A stretch of DNA of 64,000 nt from Gottschalkiaceae bacterium SANA. GTDB lineage: Bacteria > Bacillota > Clostridia > Tissierellales > GPF-1. The first letter of the stretch is position 1, and every line of letters begins with the position of its first letter. Location: positions 1,674,001-1,738,000 of the forward strand of contig AP028876.1 of the NCBI GenBank assembly GCA_036323355.1. The letters are read 5' to 3'. The notes beneath the pieces were generated by a model. It was not told the origin of the DNA. It did not search any database and saw nothing but the letters and a program-made list of their open reading frames with translations. Positions 1 through 8,929 of the stretch are shown in pieces. A program made the translations under genes and the position numbers.

Positions 1-21
1 TGCATTCCTTTTTTTTACTAC

Positions 22-591
22 TTATTCCCAACGTGAAGCTTCGCGTCCGCGTGCGGTTCGTATTGCCCATATAACGACACCTGTAACGATCAGAATGAAG
101 GCTGTAGCGATGGCAGACCATTTGATCAAGCTGATGATGGGGAGCCATTTTTCTGCGAAGACCAATTGTGTTGGATAGAAGAGCATGATTATGATGGCAA
201 AAGCATTTTCCGCATAGTCGAAGCCTAATCCGATTATGGGGAGCCATCGAATGCTGTTAATCAAAACCTCCTGGTTTGAATTCTGGAAAACCAAATGGAG
301 ACAAGAATATAGGAACCAGGCATAAACAAGTGGCCAAATGAAATCATAAGTAATGCGTTGGCGAACATAGAAGGCTCGTCCTTCTTCTCCGATTGTGCCC
401 GCTGTTTGATAAATCTCTTGGCCTGAGTAAAACAGACTAGTGTCCGGGAGCTTAGCATCCCCAAGAAGATCAGAACTTTTTTGGGAAGAATTCGGGAGAA
501 TAAGAACCAAAAAAAATATAAAAAGAACGGTTGCCATCAGAAAACGACGGTATAGTAAGGCTTTTTCCATAGGTTGTTCTTGCTTTAACAT
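22..591 (-). CDS. conserved integral membrane protein of unknown function
   Basis: A 189-residue protein with about four hydrophobic segments: one at the N terminus (about residues 16-32), one around 80-98, a pair around 111-140 and one near 158-178, ending in a short basic tail (RTARGREASRWE). The middle carries aromatic and acidic residues (RITYDFIWPLVYAWF, GFDYAENAF) that look like conserved family positions. I chose the ATG whose codon ends at 591 because GGGAG lies about 7 bases upstream; the longer frame reaching 651 has no ribosome binding site. No pathway can be assigned. It is divergent from the DegV gene, so the two share a promoter region but probably not a function. Confidence 0.72.
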   Translation of the reverse strand: MLKQEQPMEKALLYRRFLMATVLFIFFLVLILPNSSQKSSDLLGDAKLPDTSLFYSGQEIYQTAGTIGEEGRAFYVRQRITYDFIWPLVYAWFLYSCLHLVFQNSNQEVLINSIRWLPIIGLGFDYAENAFAIIIMLFYPTQLVFAEKWLPIISLIKWSAIATAFILIVTGVVIWAIRTARGREASRWE

Positions 592-708
592 AGGCGGCTC
601 CCTTCTTGATAAAAAAATACCCGTTTTTACTGGACTGGAAACAGGTGTCATTTAATTGGCAAGGAAAGTCATAAAAAACCGCCCAATCAGTTGAAAAGTC
701 TACCTGCA

Positions 709-737
709 TTTACTTTTTGTTATAAATAAGATAAAAT
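709..737 (+). promoter_or_regulatory. candidate sigma-A promoter for the DegV gene
   Basis: TTTACT at 709-714 and TAAAAT at 732-737 are separated by 17 bases, in a very AT-rich stretch 30-60 bases before the DegV start. The -35 matches consensus at four of six positions, so this is only a plausible assignment. Confidence 0.35.
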
Positions 738-769
738 AAATTTTATTGAATAATAAGAGGTGAGTGGGA

Positions 770-1612
770 ATGAAAGTTAGAATTGTAGTGGATACTTCTT
801 GCGATTTGCAACCGGGTAGCGATTCAGAATTTGCATATGTACCCTTTGAGATAAAAGTTGGTGATGTGAGTTTTCATGATGATGAAAAGACGCAGATGGA
901 ATTGCTTCTACTGATGAAAGAGGAGTCGACTGCCGCTAAATCTTCTTGTCCTTCACCGGCAGCATTTCTTAATACTTTCACTTGTGATGCGGAAGTGATA
1001 TTTGTTGTGACAATCTCGTCAAACTTAAGCGGCAGTTATAATAGTGCGAAAATTGCAAAAGAAATCTATTTAGAGGAGAATCCAGACAAGGACATTTTTG
1101 TGGTTGATTCCTTAAGTGCTTCTGCAGGAGAAACGGCTATTGCATACTATATTCAGGACGCATTAGAAGTAGAGCGTTTTCAAACGATGGAAGAACTGTT
1201 TCTTGCTACAAAAGCCTATGCAAAAACCGTCAAAACACTATTTGTATTAGAAGATTTATCTAATTTAGTGAAGAATGGACGAATGGGAAAACTGGCTGGT
1301 CTATTTGCAGCTTTTTTACATATTAAACCTGTTTTAGGGGATGATGGAAATGGAGAAATCGTTTTATATAAAAAGAGCCGGGGAACCAAGAAGGCTTTAA
1401 GGGACTTGATGACAGCAATAGAGGAACGTGGAAAAGATTTAAATCTAGAGGATCGAATCTTGTATATTTCTCATTGCAATGCAAAGCAAAAGGCTTTGCA
1501 GGTTAAAGCACTTGCTGAAGGACAGTTCTCTTTTGCAGAGATTAAGATTTTTGAAACCAATGGTCTCAGTACGGTCTATGCGGGAGATGGGGGCATTGTA
1601 CTTGCATTTTAG
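770..1612 (+). CDS. DegV family fatty-acid-binding protein
   Basis: A 280-residue protein beginning MKVRIVVDTSCDL, the typical DegV N terminus (D-x-T/S). SSCPSP, SSNLSGSYNSA and VDSLSASAGE are the other family signatures, lining the fatty-acid pocket. In characterised Firmicutes such proteins (FakB) present exogenous fatty acids to the kinase FakA; several paralogues of unknown ligand usually exist, so the ligand here is open. No fakA-like gene is next to it. The ATG at 770 is preferred over the in-frame GTG at 764, because the AGAGGTGA site at 756-763 abuts the GTG but sits 6 bases before the ATG. It is monocistronic: a strong terminator follows at once. Confidence 0.9.
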   Translation: MKVRIVVDTSCDLQPGSDSEFAYVPFEIKVGDVSFHDDEKTQMELLLLMKEESTAAKSSCPSPAAFLNTFTCDAEVIFVVTISSNLSGSYNSAKIAKEIYLEENPDKDIFVVDSLSASAGETAIAYYIQDALEVERFQTMEELFLATKAYAKTVKTLFVLEDLSNLVKNGRMGKLAGLFAAFLHIKPVLGDDGNGEIVLYKKSRGTKKALRDLMTAIEERGKDLNLEDRILYISHCNAKQKALQVKALAEGQFSFAEIKIFETNGLSTVYAGDGGIVLAF

Positions 1613-1613
1613 A

Positions 1614-1652
1614 AAAAGAGTCGAAATCTTCGAAGATTTCGACTCTTTTATT
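1614..1652 (+). terminator. rho-independent terminator after the DegV gene
   Basis: A perfect 17-bp stem (1614-1630 paired with 1633-1649) with a two-base apex starts within a few bases of the stop codon and ends in a T-rich run. The stem is AT-rich at its base and would also terminate on the minus strand. Confidence 0.9.
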
Positions 1653-1705
1653 GTTTAATGGGAAAACAATAAATTGTAAGCTGGAAAACAAATTGGGTTT
1701 TTCCT

Positions 1706-1729
1706 AAATTGTGAGTGAAATCACAATTT
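1706..1729. promoter_or_regulatory. palindromic operator upstream of pflB (Rex-like or CRP/FNR-family site)
   Basis: A perfect 9-6-9 inverted repeat whose core reads TTGTGAGTGAAATCACAA. It fits TGTGA-N6-TCACA (CRP/ArcR-type) exactly and the Bacillales Rex consensus TTGTGAA-N4-TTCACAA except at the two innermost positions. Its centre (1717.5) is about 41.5 bases before the start site expected from the -10 box at 1747. It also covers the place where a -35 box should be. A class II activator or an NADH-sensing repressor would both fit; sequence alone does not decide. Confidence 0.75.
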
Positions 1730-1746
1730 TTCCTGAAAATATGTCG

Positions 1747-1752
1747 TATAAT
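1747..1752 (+). promoter_or_regulatory. -10 box of the pflBA promoter
   Basis: A perfect TATAAT, 42 bases before the pflB start codon. With a 17-base spacer the -35 hexamer would be CAATTT (1724-1729), which is poor and lies inside the palindrome. That suggests the promoter depends on, or is blocked by, the protein bound there. Confidence 0.7.
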
Positions 1753-1793
1753 AACCATATCGCAAGATTCTTAGGCTTGAAAGGGGATAAACG

Positions 1794-4040
1794 ATGAAAA
1801 ATCAGGAAAACTTTAACTCGGGGAAATGGCAAGAAACCATCGATGTACGAGACTTTATTCAAAAAAATTATACTCCTTACCGGGGTGATGAGGCATTTTT
1901 GACAGGAAAGAGTCAAAAAACAACACTTCTATGGGAAAAGGCGGAAAACCTGATTGCTGAGGAAATTAAAAAAGGCATTATTGGTGTCGATACGGAAACA
2001 TTTTCCGGAATAAATAATTTTAAACCTGGCTACCTAGACAAAGAAAATGAGGTTGTCGTCGGGTATCAAACTGACTCTCCATTAAAACGCATTATGAATC
2101 CATACGGTGGATTCCGTATGGTGGAAGCGTCATTAAAAGCCTATGGATTTGAAATGGATGATGAACTGAAGTCTGACTTTAAACAATTTAGAAAAACACA
2201 TAATGAGGGTGTCTTTGATGCATACACGCCTGATATGAGAAAAGCCCGATCGATTGGATTGATGACGGGTCTTCCTGATGCCTATGGTCGAGGTCGTATC
2301 ATTGGTGATTATCGACGAATTGCCTTATATGGTATAAATCGTTTGATTGAGGAACGCAAGAATGACTTTGTCAATTTAGTTAATCAGGCTGCAGTTGAAG
2401 AAATGATTCAGTTGCGCGAAGAAATTAATGAGCAATTACGGGCCTTGGCGGCGATGAAAGAGATGTCATTAAGTTACGGCATTGATCTTTCTCAGCCGGC
2501 TAAGAATGCTTCAGAAGCTGTACAATTTTTATACTTCGGCTATCTTTCGGCAATCAAGGAAAATAATGGGGCTGCCATGTCACTTGGCAAGAATACAGCA
2601 TTCTTGGATATCTACATCGAACGTGATTTAGCAATGGGTGTGATTACAGAAAATCAAGCCCAAGAGATGATCGATCAATTTGTGATTAAGTTGAGAATGG
2701 CGCGTCATTTGCGAACGCCGGATTACAATACCCTGTTTGCCGGAGATCCGACATGGATTACAGAGGTGATCGGTGGAATGGGAATTGACGGACGTACCAT
2801 GGTGACAAAAACCGCATATCGATTCTTGCACACATTGACTAACCTTGGTTCCGCACCAGAACCGAATATGACAATTCTTTGGTCGGAGAAATTACCGAAA
2901 GCCTTTAAACGCTATTGCACAAGGATGTCTATCGAAACGGGTGCCCTTCAGTATGAAAACGATGATTTAATGCGTCCGATCTATGGAGATGATTATGGCA
3001 TCGCATGCTGTGTATCGGCCATGCAAATTGGTAAACAGATGCAGTTTTTCGGTGCACGAGCCAACCTGGGCAAAGCCTTGCTTATGGCAATCAATGAAGG
3101 CTATGAAGAAGTGAAAACGGATAAAGCGGGCAATTTAATTCAAATGGTCAAAGGAATCGAGAAAATCGAAGATGGCGTTTTGGTCTATGACGAAGTAATG
3201 AAACGATTCAATAAGGTGATGGAGTACTTGGCTGACTTGTATGTAAATACCATGAATACGATTCACTATATGCATGATAAATATGCGTACGAAGCAGGTC
3301 AAATGGCCTTACATGATGTTTCTGTTCATCGATTCATGGCATTTGGAGTTGCGGGAATATCTCTGGTGGCCGATTCTTTAAGCGCGATTAAATACGCAAA
3401 GGTAACGCCAATTCGAAATGAATTTGGCATTACAACGGATTTTGCAATTGAAGGCGAATTTCCGAAGTATGGAAATGATGATGATCGTGTGGATCAATTG
3501 GCTGTGAAAGTGCTTGAAAAGTTTGTTTCTGAACTGAAAAAGCACCCGACTTATCGAAAATCTGAGCATACGCTTTCTGTTTTGACGATTACTTCCAATG
3601 TGGTTTACGGCAAGAAAACCGGTGCGACTCCAGATGGAAGACAAAAGGGAGAGCCTTTTGCACCGGGTGCTAACCCCATGCATGGACGTGATGAAAAAGG
3701 TGCCTTGGCTTCTTTGAACTCTGTTGCAAAGCTTCCCTACGAAGGTGTTTGTCAAGATGGCATTTCCAATACATTCTCTATTGTGCCAACTGCTTTGGGA
3801 AAAGAGGATGAAGTTCGATATGCCAACTTGACTGCAATACTGGACGGATATTTTGAACAAAAAGCATTTCATCTCAATGTGAATGTGATGGAAAAGGCTT
3901 TGTTGATTGACGCGATGGAACACCCTGAGAAATATCCAACTTTGACAATTCGGGTTTCGGGATATGCTGTACACTTTAATCGCTTAACAAAAGAGCAACA
4001 ATTAGAAGTCATTAGTCGGACATTCCACGAGGCTGTTTAG
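1794..4040 (+). CDS. pflB: formate C-acetyltransferase (pyruvate formate-lyase)
   Basis: A 748-residue glycyl-radical enzyme converting pyruvate and CoA to acetyl-CoA and formate in anaerobic fermentation. The adjacent active-site cysteines are C405-C406 (GIACCVSAM). The glycyl-radical loop RVSGYAVHF is near the C terminus, with the radical on G723. Length is normal for the family and the frame is intact. The start ATG follows AAAGGGG at about 7 bases. The stop codon overlaps the Shine-Dalgarno of pflA, so the pair is translationally coupled. Two adjacent cysteines plus the overall sequence support a true PFL rather than a diol dehydratase or other glycyl-radical relative. Confidence 0.97.
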   Translation: MKNQENFNSGKWQETIDVRDFIQKNYTPYRGDEAFLTGKSQKTTLLWEKAENLIAEEIKKGIIGVDTETFSGINNFKPGYLDKENEVVVGYQTDSPLKRIMNPYGGFRMVEASLKAYGFEMDDELKSDFKQFRKTHNEGVFDAYTPDMRKARSIGLMTGLPDAYGRGRIIGDYRRIALYGINRLIEERKNDFVNLVNQAAVEEMIQLREEINEQLRALAAMKEMSLSYGIDLSQPAKNASEAVQFLYFGYLSAIKENNGAAMSLGKNTAFLDIYIERDLAMGVITENQAQEMIDQFVIKLRMARHLRTPDYNTLFAGDPTWITEVIGGMGIDGRTMVTKTAYRFLHTLTNLGSAPEPNMTILWSEKLPKAFKRYCTRMSIETGALQYENDDLMRPIYGDDYGIACCVSAMQIGKQMQFFGARANLGKALLMAINEGYEEVKTDKAGNLIQMVKGIEKIEDGVLVYDEVMKRFNKVMEYLADLYVNTMNTIHYMHDKYAYEAGQMALHDVSVHRFMAFGVAGISLVADSLSAIKYAKVTPIRNEFGITTDFAIEGEFPKYGNDDDRVDQLAVKVLEKFVSELKKHPTYRKSEHTLSVLTITSNVVYGKKTGATPDGRQKGEPFAPGANPMHGRDEKGALASLNSVAKLPYEGVCQDGISNTFSIVPTALGKEDEVRYANLTAILDGYFEQKAFHLNVNVMEKALLIDAMEHPEKYPTLTIRVSGYAVHFNRLTKEQQLEVISRTFHEAV

Positions 4041-4050
4041 GAGGATGATG

Positions 4051-4803
4051 ATGGGAAGAATTCACTCTATTGAAACGATGGGATTGCTGGACGGACCAGG
4101 GGTTCGAACCGTATTTTTTTTACAAGGGTGTCCTTTACGATGCAGTTATTGTCATAACCCAGATACTCAGCGAATTGCTGGTGGTGATGAAATGACATCG
4201 GAGGAAATTGTTCAGACAGCGAAAAGATATCTTCCTTATTATCGACACTCGGGCGGTGGTGTTACTTTTTCGGGGGGCGAGCCCTTGCTACAGGGAGCTT
4301 TTCTTCTTGAAACGCTGAAACTCCTTAAGGCGGAAGGAATTCATACGGCTTTAGATACCAGTGGGTTTGGTCAGGAGAACTACTTCGATGAAATTCTGGA
4401 ATTGGTAGACCTTGTACTTTTGGACATCAAGCATTTTGATCGAAAAGAGCATCAAAAGTTGACGGGTGTGAAAATGAAGGGCAGAGATCCCTTTTTGAAT
4501 CGTTTGGTTAACTTTAGAGGAAAGGTTTGGATCCGGCACGTGATGGTACCGGGACTGACGGATTCAAAAAATGCAATGGACCATTTGTACAGATCGATTC
4601 GATTTTTGGCTAAAAAAATAGAAAAAATTGAAATTCTACCCTATCATAAAATGGGTGCAGAAAAATACGAAGCATTAGAAATGGCAGTTCCTTTACAGGA
4701 TATTCCAGAAATGAATCACGATTTGGCAATGGTCTATCAAGACAAGCTTCGCGAGAAATTGATACAGGATCAAAAGAGAATAGGACTTGTGCCAGCTGTG
4801 TGA
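4051..4803 (+). CDS. pflA: pyruvate formate-lyase activating enzyme (radical SAM)
   Basis: A 250-residue radical SAM protein that installs the glycyl radical on PflB. The [4Fe-4S] motif C-x3-C-x2-C is C27, C31, C34 (GCPLRCSYCHNP), followed by the SAM-binding TFSGGEP. Three ATGs lie in tandem (4045, 4048, 4051). The third is chosen because AGGAGG ends at 4044, giving it a 6-base spacing while the first would have none. No strong terminator is visible before the next promoter at 4890. Confidence 0.95.
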   Translation: MGRIHSIETMGLLDGPGVRTVFFLQGCPLRCSYCHNPDTQRIAGGDEMTSEEIVQTAKRYLPYYRHSGGGVTFSGGEPLLQGAFLLETLKLLKAEGIHTALDTSGFGQENYFDEILELVDLVLLDIKHFDRKEHQKLTGVKMKGRDPFLNRLVNFRGKVWIRHVMVPGLTDSKNAMDHLYRSIRFLAKKIEKIEILPYHKMGAEKYEALEMAVPLQDIPEMNHDLAMVYQDKLREKLIQDQKRIGLVPAV

Positions 4804-4889
4804 AATGGTTGTATTCAGGAGTTTTGCGATTCCTTTTGAGACTATTTTGTTCGAAATCAGGATTATATGTGGGACTTCATGAGGATGAA

Positions 4890-4918
4890 TTGACATTGCT
4901 TGGGAGCACAGGTAAGAT
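4890..4918 (+). promoter_or_regulatory. promoter of the cobalamin biosynthesis operon
   Basis: TTGACA (4890-4895), a 17-base spacer and TAAGAT (4913-4918), a near-consensus sigma-A promoter placing transcription start just before the riboswitch. The stretch 4804-4889 holds no gene and no clear terminator. Confidence 0.75.
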
Positions 4919-4940
4919 ATAGATAAATTTAATAGAATAA

Positions 4941-5092
4941 AAGGTTCTTTCTAGGAAAGATGAAAAGGGAAAACGGTGCAAATCCGTTACAGCCCCCGCT
5001 ACTGTAAGCAGTACGAAAACCTGGATGCCATTGGGGAAACCTGAGAAGGCTGGTGAGTAGGATGATCTGTAAGTCAGGAGATCTGCCTTTTG
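4941..5092 (+). promoter_or_regulatory. cobalamin riboswitch (adenosylcobalamin aptamer)
   Basis: Contains the ordered conserved blocks of the family: AAAAGGGAAAACGGTGCAAA, CAGCCCCCGCTACTGT, GAGAAGG, and the B12 box AAGTCAGGAGATCTGCC at about 5070-5086. It lies directly upstream of the cbi operon and before an intrinsic terminator, so cobalamin binding should favour premature termination and switch off both corrin synthesis and uptake. Confidence 0.95.
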
Positions 5093-5170
5093 TTATGTAT
5101 CTCTAAACTTCGGCGGGAAGGGTGGTTTTTTGGCGCGTGCACTTACGCCAAGTTCAAACTAGAAACTTGT

Positions 5171-5200
5171 AAACCGTATCGAGAGATACGGTTTTTTTTG
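5171..5200 (+). terminator. riboswitch-controlled terminator before cbiA
   Basis: AAACCGTATC pairs with GATACGGTTT around a GAGA tetraloop, followed by an uninterrupted T run. It sits between the B12 box and the cbiA ribosome binding site, the position expected for the expression platform. The 5105-5165 segment, containing GGCG and CGCC repeats, could supply the alternative antiterminating pairing. Confidence 0.88.
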
Positions 5201-5223
5201 TTTGCTTTTTTGAGGAGGATAGG

Positions 5224-6591
5224 ATGAAAGGATTTGTATTGGCGGGTACCCATAGCGGTGTTGGTAAAACGACCTTGTCTTTGGGATTGATGCGAGCATA
5301 TCGAAATCGCGGCATGCAGGTCGCACCCTTTAAGGTTGGTCCCGATTATATAGACCCGATGTTTCATCGGATCGCCGCAGGAAATATTTCATATAATCTT
5401 GATCTGATCTTGATGAAGAAAGATGGTGTGAAGCGTTCATTTGTTGACCATGCGGGTCAAAGTGATATTGCAATTGTAGAGGGTGTGATGGGACTCTATG
5501 ACGGAATGAATTTTTCAAAAGACAATGGAAGTACGGCGCATGTAGCTCGTGTTTTGGATTTACCGGTATTTTTGGTTGTTGATGCCCAGGGAATGGCAGC
5601 CAGCGTATTGGCGCATATTCAGGGTTATTGTTCCTATGATCCAAATCTTCGTATTGCGGGAATCATTTTGAATCGAGTGAGTTCAGAAGGGCTTTATAAA
5701 TATCTAAAAGAGCCAATTGAAGAACACTTAGGGATCCCATGTGTGGGGTATTTACCAAAAGATAAGCAAGTGCATCTTTCCAGTCGTCACTTAGGCTTGA
5801 TCCCGGTTAATGAGTTGGATCATTTCGATGAAAAACTCAATCGGATTGCAGATTTGGTAGAGGAACATTTTGATTGGGAACTGATTCAGGAAATTAGTGA
5901 GATACAGATAGGAAGAAATGAAACGAAAGCAGATCATGCTTGGGCCAAGGGACTACGAATTGGAATTGCTCATGATGATGCCTTCAATTTCTACTATCAA
6001 GAGAATCTGGAGCGTGTAGAAAAGTGGGGAGGAGAGTGGATTTCTTGTTCACCCATGAAAGATTCAAAATTACCAGAGGGAATCGATGCTCTCTATCTAG
6101 GAGGTGGATTCCCTGAGGTCTTTGCCAAGGAGCTTAATGAAAATCAAGGCTTTGTTCAAGATTTGAAAGAAAAGATTGCAGAGGGACTTCCAGTATATGC
6201 AGAATGCGGTGGCTATCTATATCTATCTTCATCCATTCAGCAACTAGATGGATCTCTTGTACCCATGACAGGAATTCTGTCGGGGAAAGGAGAAATGACC
6301 AAAAGACTTCAGCGGTTCGGATATGTGAGTTGCCAATGGGGGGAGTTAGAGATTCGCGCACATGAGTTTCATCGCTCGCGGATCATTCATCTAGAGCCTG
6401 TTCAACAAGTGCTTCAACTTACACAACTTCGGAATCAAGAAAAACACTGGAAGTGCGGAGAACGATTTCATAATGTGTTGGCTGGGTATCCGCATCTTCA
6501 TTTTACGGGCAATCCTGAGTTTTTAAAGAAAATGATAGGGATTGTACAAAAGAGAAAAAAGGAGAATGGCCATGTACGTAAAGAATCCTGA
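5224..6591 (+). CDS. cbiA: cobyrinate a,c-diamide synthase
   Basis: A 455-residue ATP- and glutamine-dependent amidase that amidates the a and c acetate side chains of cobyrinate. The N-terminal half has a dethiobiotin-synthetase-like P-loop (GTHSGVGKTT, residues 8-17). The C-terminal half is a class I glutamine amidotransferase domain with the nucleophile cysteine in YAECGGYLYL. A strong GAGGAGG site precedes the ATG. It is first in the riboswitch operon, although its reaction is late in the ring pathway. Its 3' end overlaps cbiC by 20 bases. Confidence 0.95.
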   Translation: MKGFVLAGTHSGVGKTTLSLGLMRAYRNRGMQVAPFKVGPDYIDPMFHRIAAGNISYNLDLILMKKDGVKRSFVDHAGQSDIAIVEGVMGLYDGMNFSKDNGSTAHVARVLDLPVFLVVDAQGMAASVLAHIQGYCSYDPNLRIAGIILNRVSSEGLYKYLKEPIEEHLGIPCVGYLPKDKQVHLSSRHLGLIPVNELDHFDEKLNRIADLVEEHFDWELIQEISEIQIGRNETKADHAWAKGLRIGIAHDDAFNFYYQENLERVEKWGGEWISCSPMKDSKLPEGIDALYLGGGFPEVFAKELNENQGFVQDLKEKIAEGLPVYAECGGYLYLSSSIQQLDGSLVPMTGILSGKGEMTKRLQRFGYVSCQWGELEIRAHEFHRSRIIHLEPVQQVLQLTQLRNQEKHWKCGERFHNVLAGYPHLHFTGNPEFLKKMIGIVQKRKKENGHVRKES

Positions 6592-7201
6592 AAGTATTGA
6601 AAGCAAAAGCTTTGCCATTATTGAAGAAGAAATGGGCCAACAAGCTCTGAAATTTTCACAAGAGGAATTGCCCATTGTAAAAAGGGTGATTCATACAACG
6701 GCCGACTTTGAGTATGCGGATCAAATCCGTTTTCATCCCGATGCCATTCGAATTATTCGGGAAGCCTTGATTGCTGGGGCGGAAATTTATGCGGATACAT
6801 CCATGATTGTATCTGGGATCAATCGGAAGAAAATAAAGGCGTTATCCAGTTGTGTGCATAATTTTGTTCATGATCATGATGTAGCCCTTCGTGCCAAAGA
6901 AGCGGGTATCACACGATCGATGGCGGGAATTGAAAAAGCCATGCAAGTGGAAAACATTCAGCTCTATGCAATTGGTAATGCGCCAACAGCCATCTATCGA
7001 TTAAAGGAATGCATTGAAATGACAGGGAAAAAGCCATTGGCAATTGTTGGTGCGCCCATTGGTTTTGTCGGTGCTGCTGAATCAAAAGAAGTCTTGATGA
7101 AAATGGATATTCCCTATATCACCATTGAGGGAAGAAAAGGCGGCAGCCCTGTTGTTGCAGCGATTTTCAATGCGATTCTAAAAGGGATTGAAATGCCATG
7201 A
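6572..7201 (+). CDS. cbiC: cobalt-precorrin-8 methylmutase
   Basis: A 209-residue member of the CbiC/CobH family that moves the C-11 methyl to C-12, giving cobyrinate. Family traits seen are the substrate-pocket region around VHDHDVAL, the segment IYRLKE and the conserved IVGAPIGFVGAAESKE. The ATG at 6572 is chosen because AAAGGAG (6558-6564) sits 7 bases before it; the in-frame ATG at 6566 is too close. The start lies inside the end of cbiA and the stop overlaps the cbiD start. Confidence 0.94.
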   Translation: MYVKNPESIESKSFAIIEEEMGQQALKFSQEELPIVKRVIHTTADFEYADQIRFHPDAIRIIREALIAGAEIYADTSMIVSGINRKKIKALSSCVHNFVHDHDVALRAKEAGITRSMAGIEKAMQVENIQLYAIGNAPTAIYRLKECIEMTGKKPLAIVGAPIGFVGAAESKEVLMKMDIPYITIEGRKGGSPVVAAIFNAILKGIEMP

Positions 7202-8319
7202 TAAATCGAACAATTTTTAAAGCAGGGAAAGAACTTCGTTACGGATACACGACGGGTTCTTGTGCAACAGCTGCAGCCAAGGCAGCTGTTCTGATGTTAA
7301 TTCAGCAAGAAAAAATAGAGGAAGTCCGAATTGAAACGCCTAAGGGATGGGATTTGATTCTGGATGTAAATAACCAAGAATGGAACGAAAATCGAGCGTC
7401 TTGCTCGATTATAAAAGATGGGGGCGATGATATTGATTGCACCCATGGCATACATGTATACGCCAGTGTTACACGAAAGGAAGAGCCTGGCATTTCTATT
7501 GCGGGTGGACTGGGAGTGGGGATCGTAACTCGTGAAGGTTTGGGTCTGATCGTTGGAGAGGCAGCCATCAATCGGGTGCCAAAAGAGATGATGACAAAAG
7601 AAGTACTTCAGATCCTTCCAGCGGACTTTGGCCTTGCCATAACGATCTCTGCTCCGGAAGGCGTGGAGTTGGCCAAACGGACCTTTAACCCGCAATTGGG
7701 GATAAAGGGGGGGATTTCCATCGTGGGAACCTCCGGTATTGTTGAACCGATGAGTGAGGAAGCGTTTCGAGATACACTTTCAATGGATTTGGAAATGAAC
7801 AGCAAAGAACAAGATTTGATCGTCTTTGTACCTGGGAACTATGGGGAGGATTTTTGTCTTGAACGTGGAATCGAGGAAGTACGGATTTATAAGACTAGTA
7901 ATTTTATTGGATACATGTTGGAGCAAGCGATGAAATTTAATATTCCGAGAATTTTATTGGTTGGTCATATCGGTAAGTTCGCTAAATTAGCAGCTGGAAA
8001 TTTTCATACCCATAACCGCATGTCAGATGGAAGAAGGGAAACCATAACAGCTTATGCGGCCATGGCTGGCGTTCAGGGAGAGAGATTAGAAAAAATTTAT
8101 CAATCGGTAACAACTGAGGCCATGGTATCACTTTTGACCGAAAATGAAAGGATGAAAATTTTTCCTCGAATAGCGAAGGCCATTCAAGAGCGGGTTGAGC
8201 GGTTTTGCTTTGAACAGGTGGAGGTAGAGGTTCTTGTTTTTTCAACGGATCAAGGCCTCTTGGCTGAAACTGAAAAGGCAGCAGAATGGATGGAGGGAAT
8301 CAGTAATGAAATCGATTAA
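7198..8319 (+). CDS. cbiD: cobalt-precorrin-5B C1-methyltransferase
   Basis: A 373-residue CbiD, the C-1 methyltransferase specific to the oxygen-independent corrin route. The hallmark RYGYTTGSCATAAAKAA lies near residue 14, and GGAGVG-type glycine stretches and the VGHIGKFAKLAAG segment are also present. Its presence, with cbiG, marks the pathway as anaerobic (cobalt inserted early). ATGA overlap with cbiC. Confidence 0.95.
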   Translation: MINRTIFKAGKELRYGYTTGSCATAAAKAAVLMLIQQEKIEEVRIETPKGWDLILDVNNQEWNENRASCSIIKDGGDDIDCTHGIHVYASVTRKEEPGISIAGGLGVGIVTREGLGLIVGEAAINRVPKEMMTKEVLQILPADFGLAITISAPEGVELAKRTFNPQLGIKGGISIVGTSGIVEPMSEEAFRDTLSMDLEMNSKEQDLIVFVPGNYGEDFCLERGIEEVRIYKTSNFIGYMLEQAMKFNIPRILLVGHIGKFAKLAAGNFHTHNRMSDGRRETITAYAAMAGVQGERLEKIYQSVTTEAMVSLLTENERMKIFPRIAKAIQERVERFCFEQVEVEVLVFSTDQGLLAETEKAAEWMEGISNEID

Positions 8320-8929
8320 GGTTTTGGGAATCGGACCGGGACACCCTGACTATCTTTTGCCCATTACCAAGCGCATAATCAATGAATGCCAAGTATTGGT
8401 AGGGGGAGATCGACAGATCTCTGTGAGAGGGGAAGATGATCATCATGAAATCATTCCATTTTCCATGCCCATAGAAACGATGATGAAAAAGATTCGGGAA
8501 TCGGCTCAAACCAAACAAGTTGGCGTCCTTGTTTCTGGTGATGCGGGCTATTATAGTCTTCTTGCAGCTCTTCGTCGTTTTTTTTCAAATGACGAATTGG
8601 ATGTATATCCAGGAATCAGCTCCATGCAATATTTATTCGCGCGCTTGGGCTTACCCTGGAGTGATGCGGAATTGGGAAGTCTGCATGGGCGCTCTTGGGA
8701 TTGGATGGAAGAAGTTAAAAAAAGAAAGTTGATTGGCTTGCTAACTGATCAGAATCAATCGCCTGTGTGGATTGCAAAGCAATTGGTGGAAGCTGGGATC
8801 CAGGATTGTTGGATGGCTGTGGGGGAAAATCTTTCTTACGCCAATGAAAAGATTGAAAAAATACGGCCAGAGGAAGCGGTTCAACGTGAATTTGAGGCCC
8901 TAAGCGTGGTGGTGATCGGCTATGAGTAA
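8306..8929 (+). CDS. cbiE: cobalt-precorrin-7 C5-methyltransferase
   Basis: A 207-residue tetrapyrrole methylase. The N-terminal VLGIGPGHPDYL is the glycine-rich SAM-binding signature; VSGDAGYYSL and VYPGISSMQYL are the second and third conserved blocks of the fold. The ATG at 8306 follows GGAGGG by 8 bases. In many organisms CbiE is fused to CbiT; here they are separate genes overlapping by 8 bases. Confidence 0.93.
   Translation: MKSIKVLGIGPGHPDYLLPITKRIINECQVLVGGDRQISVRGEDDHHEIIPFSMPIETMMKKIRESAQTKQVGVLVSGDAGYYSLLAALRRFFSNDELDVYPGISSMQYLFARLGLPWSDAELGSLHGRSWDWMEEVKKRKLIGLLTDQNQSPVWIAKQLVEAGIQDCWMAVGENLSYANEKIEKIRPEEAVQREFEALSVVVIGYE

Noticed and set aside
592-651. N-terminal extension of the first membrane protein (start at 651).
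   Set aside because: No ribosome binding site before 651, whereas GGGAG is well placed for the ATG ending at 591, and the extension is not membrane-like.
3378-3974. A 198-residue open frame antisense to pflB.
   Set aside because: It lies wholly inside a clearly coding, conserved gene on the other strand, has no ribosome binding site and its composition is that of a mirrored coding frame.
7297-7695. Long open frames antisense to cbiD.
   Set aside because: cbiD motifs are continuous through this stretch; the antisense frames have no family signature and no Shine-Dalgarno.
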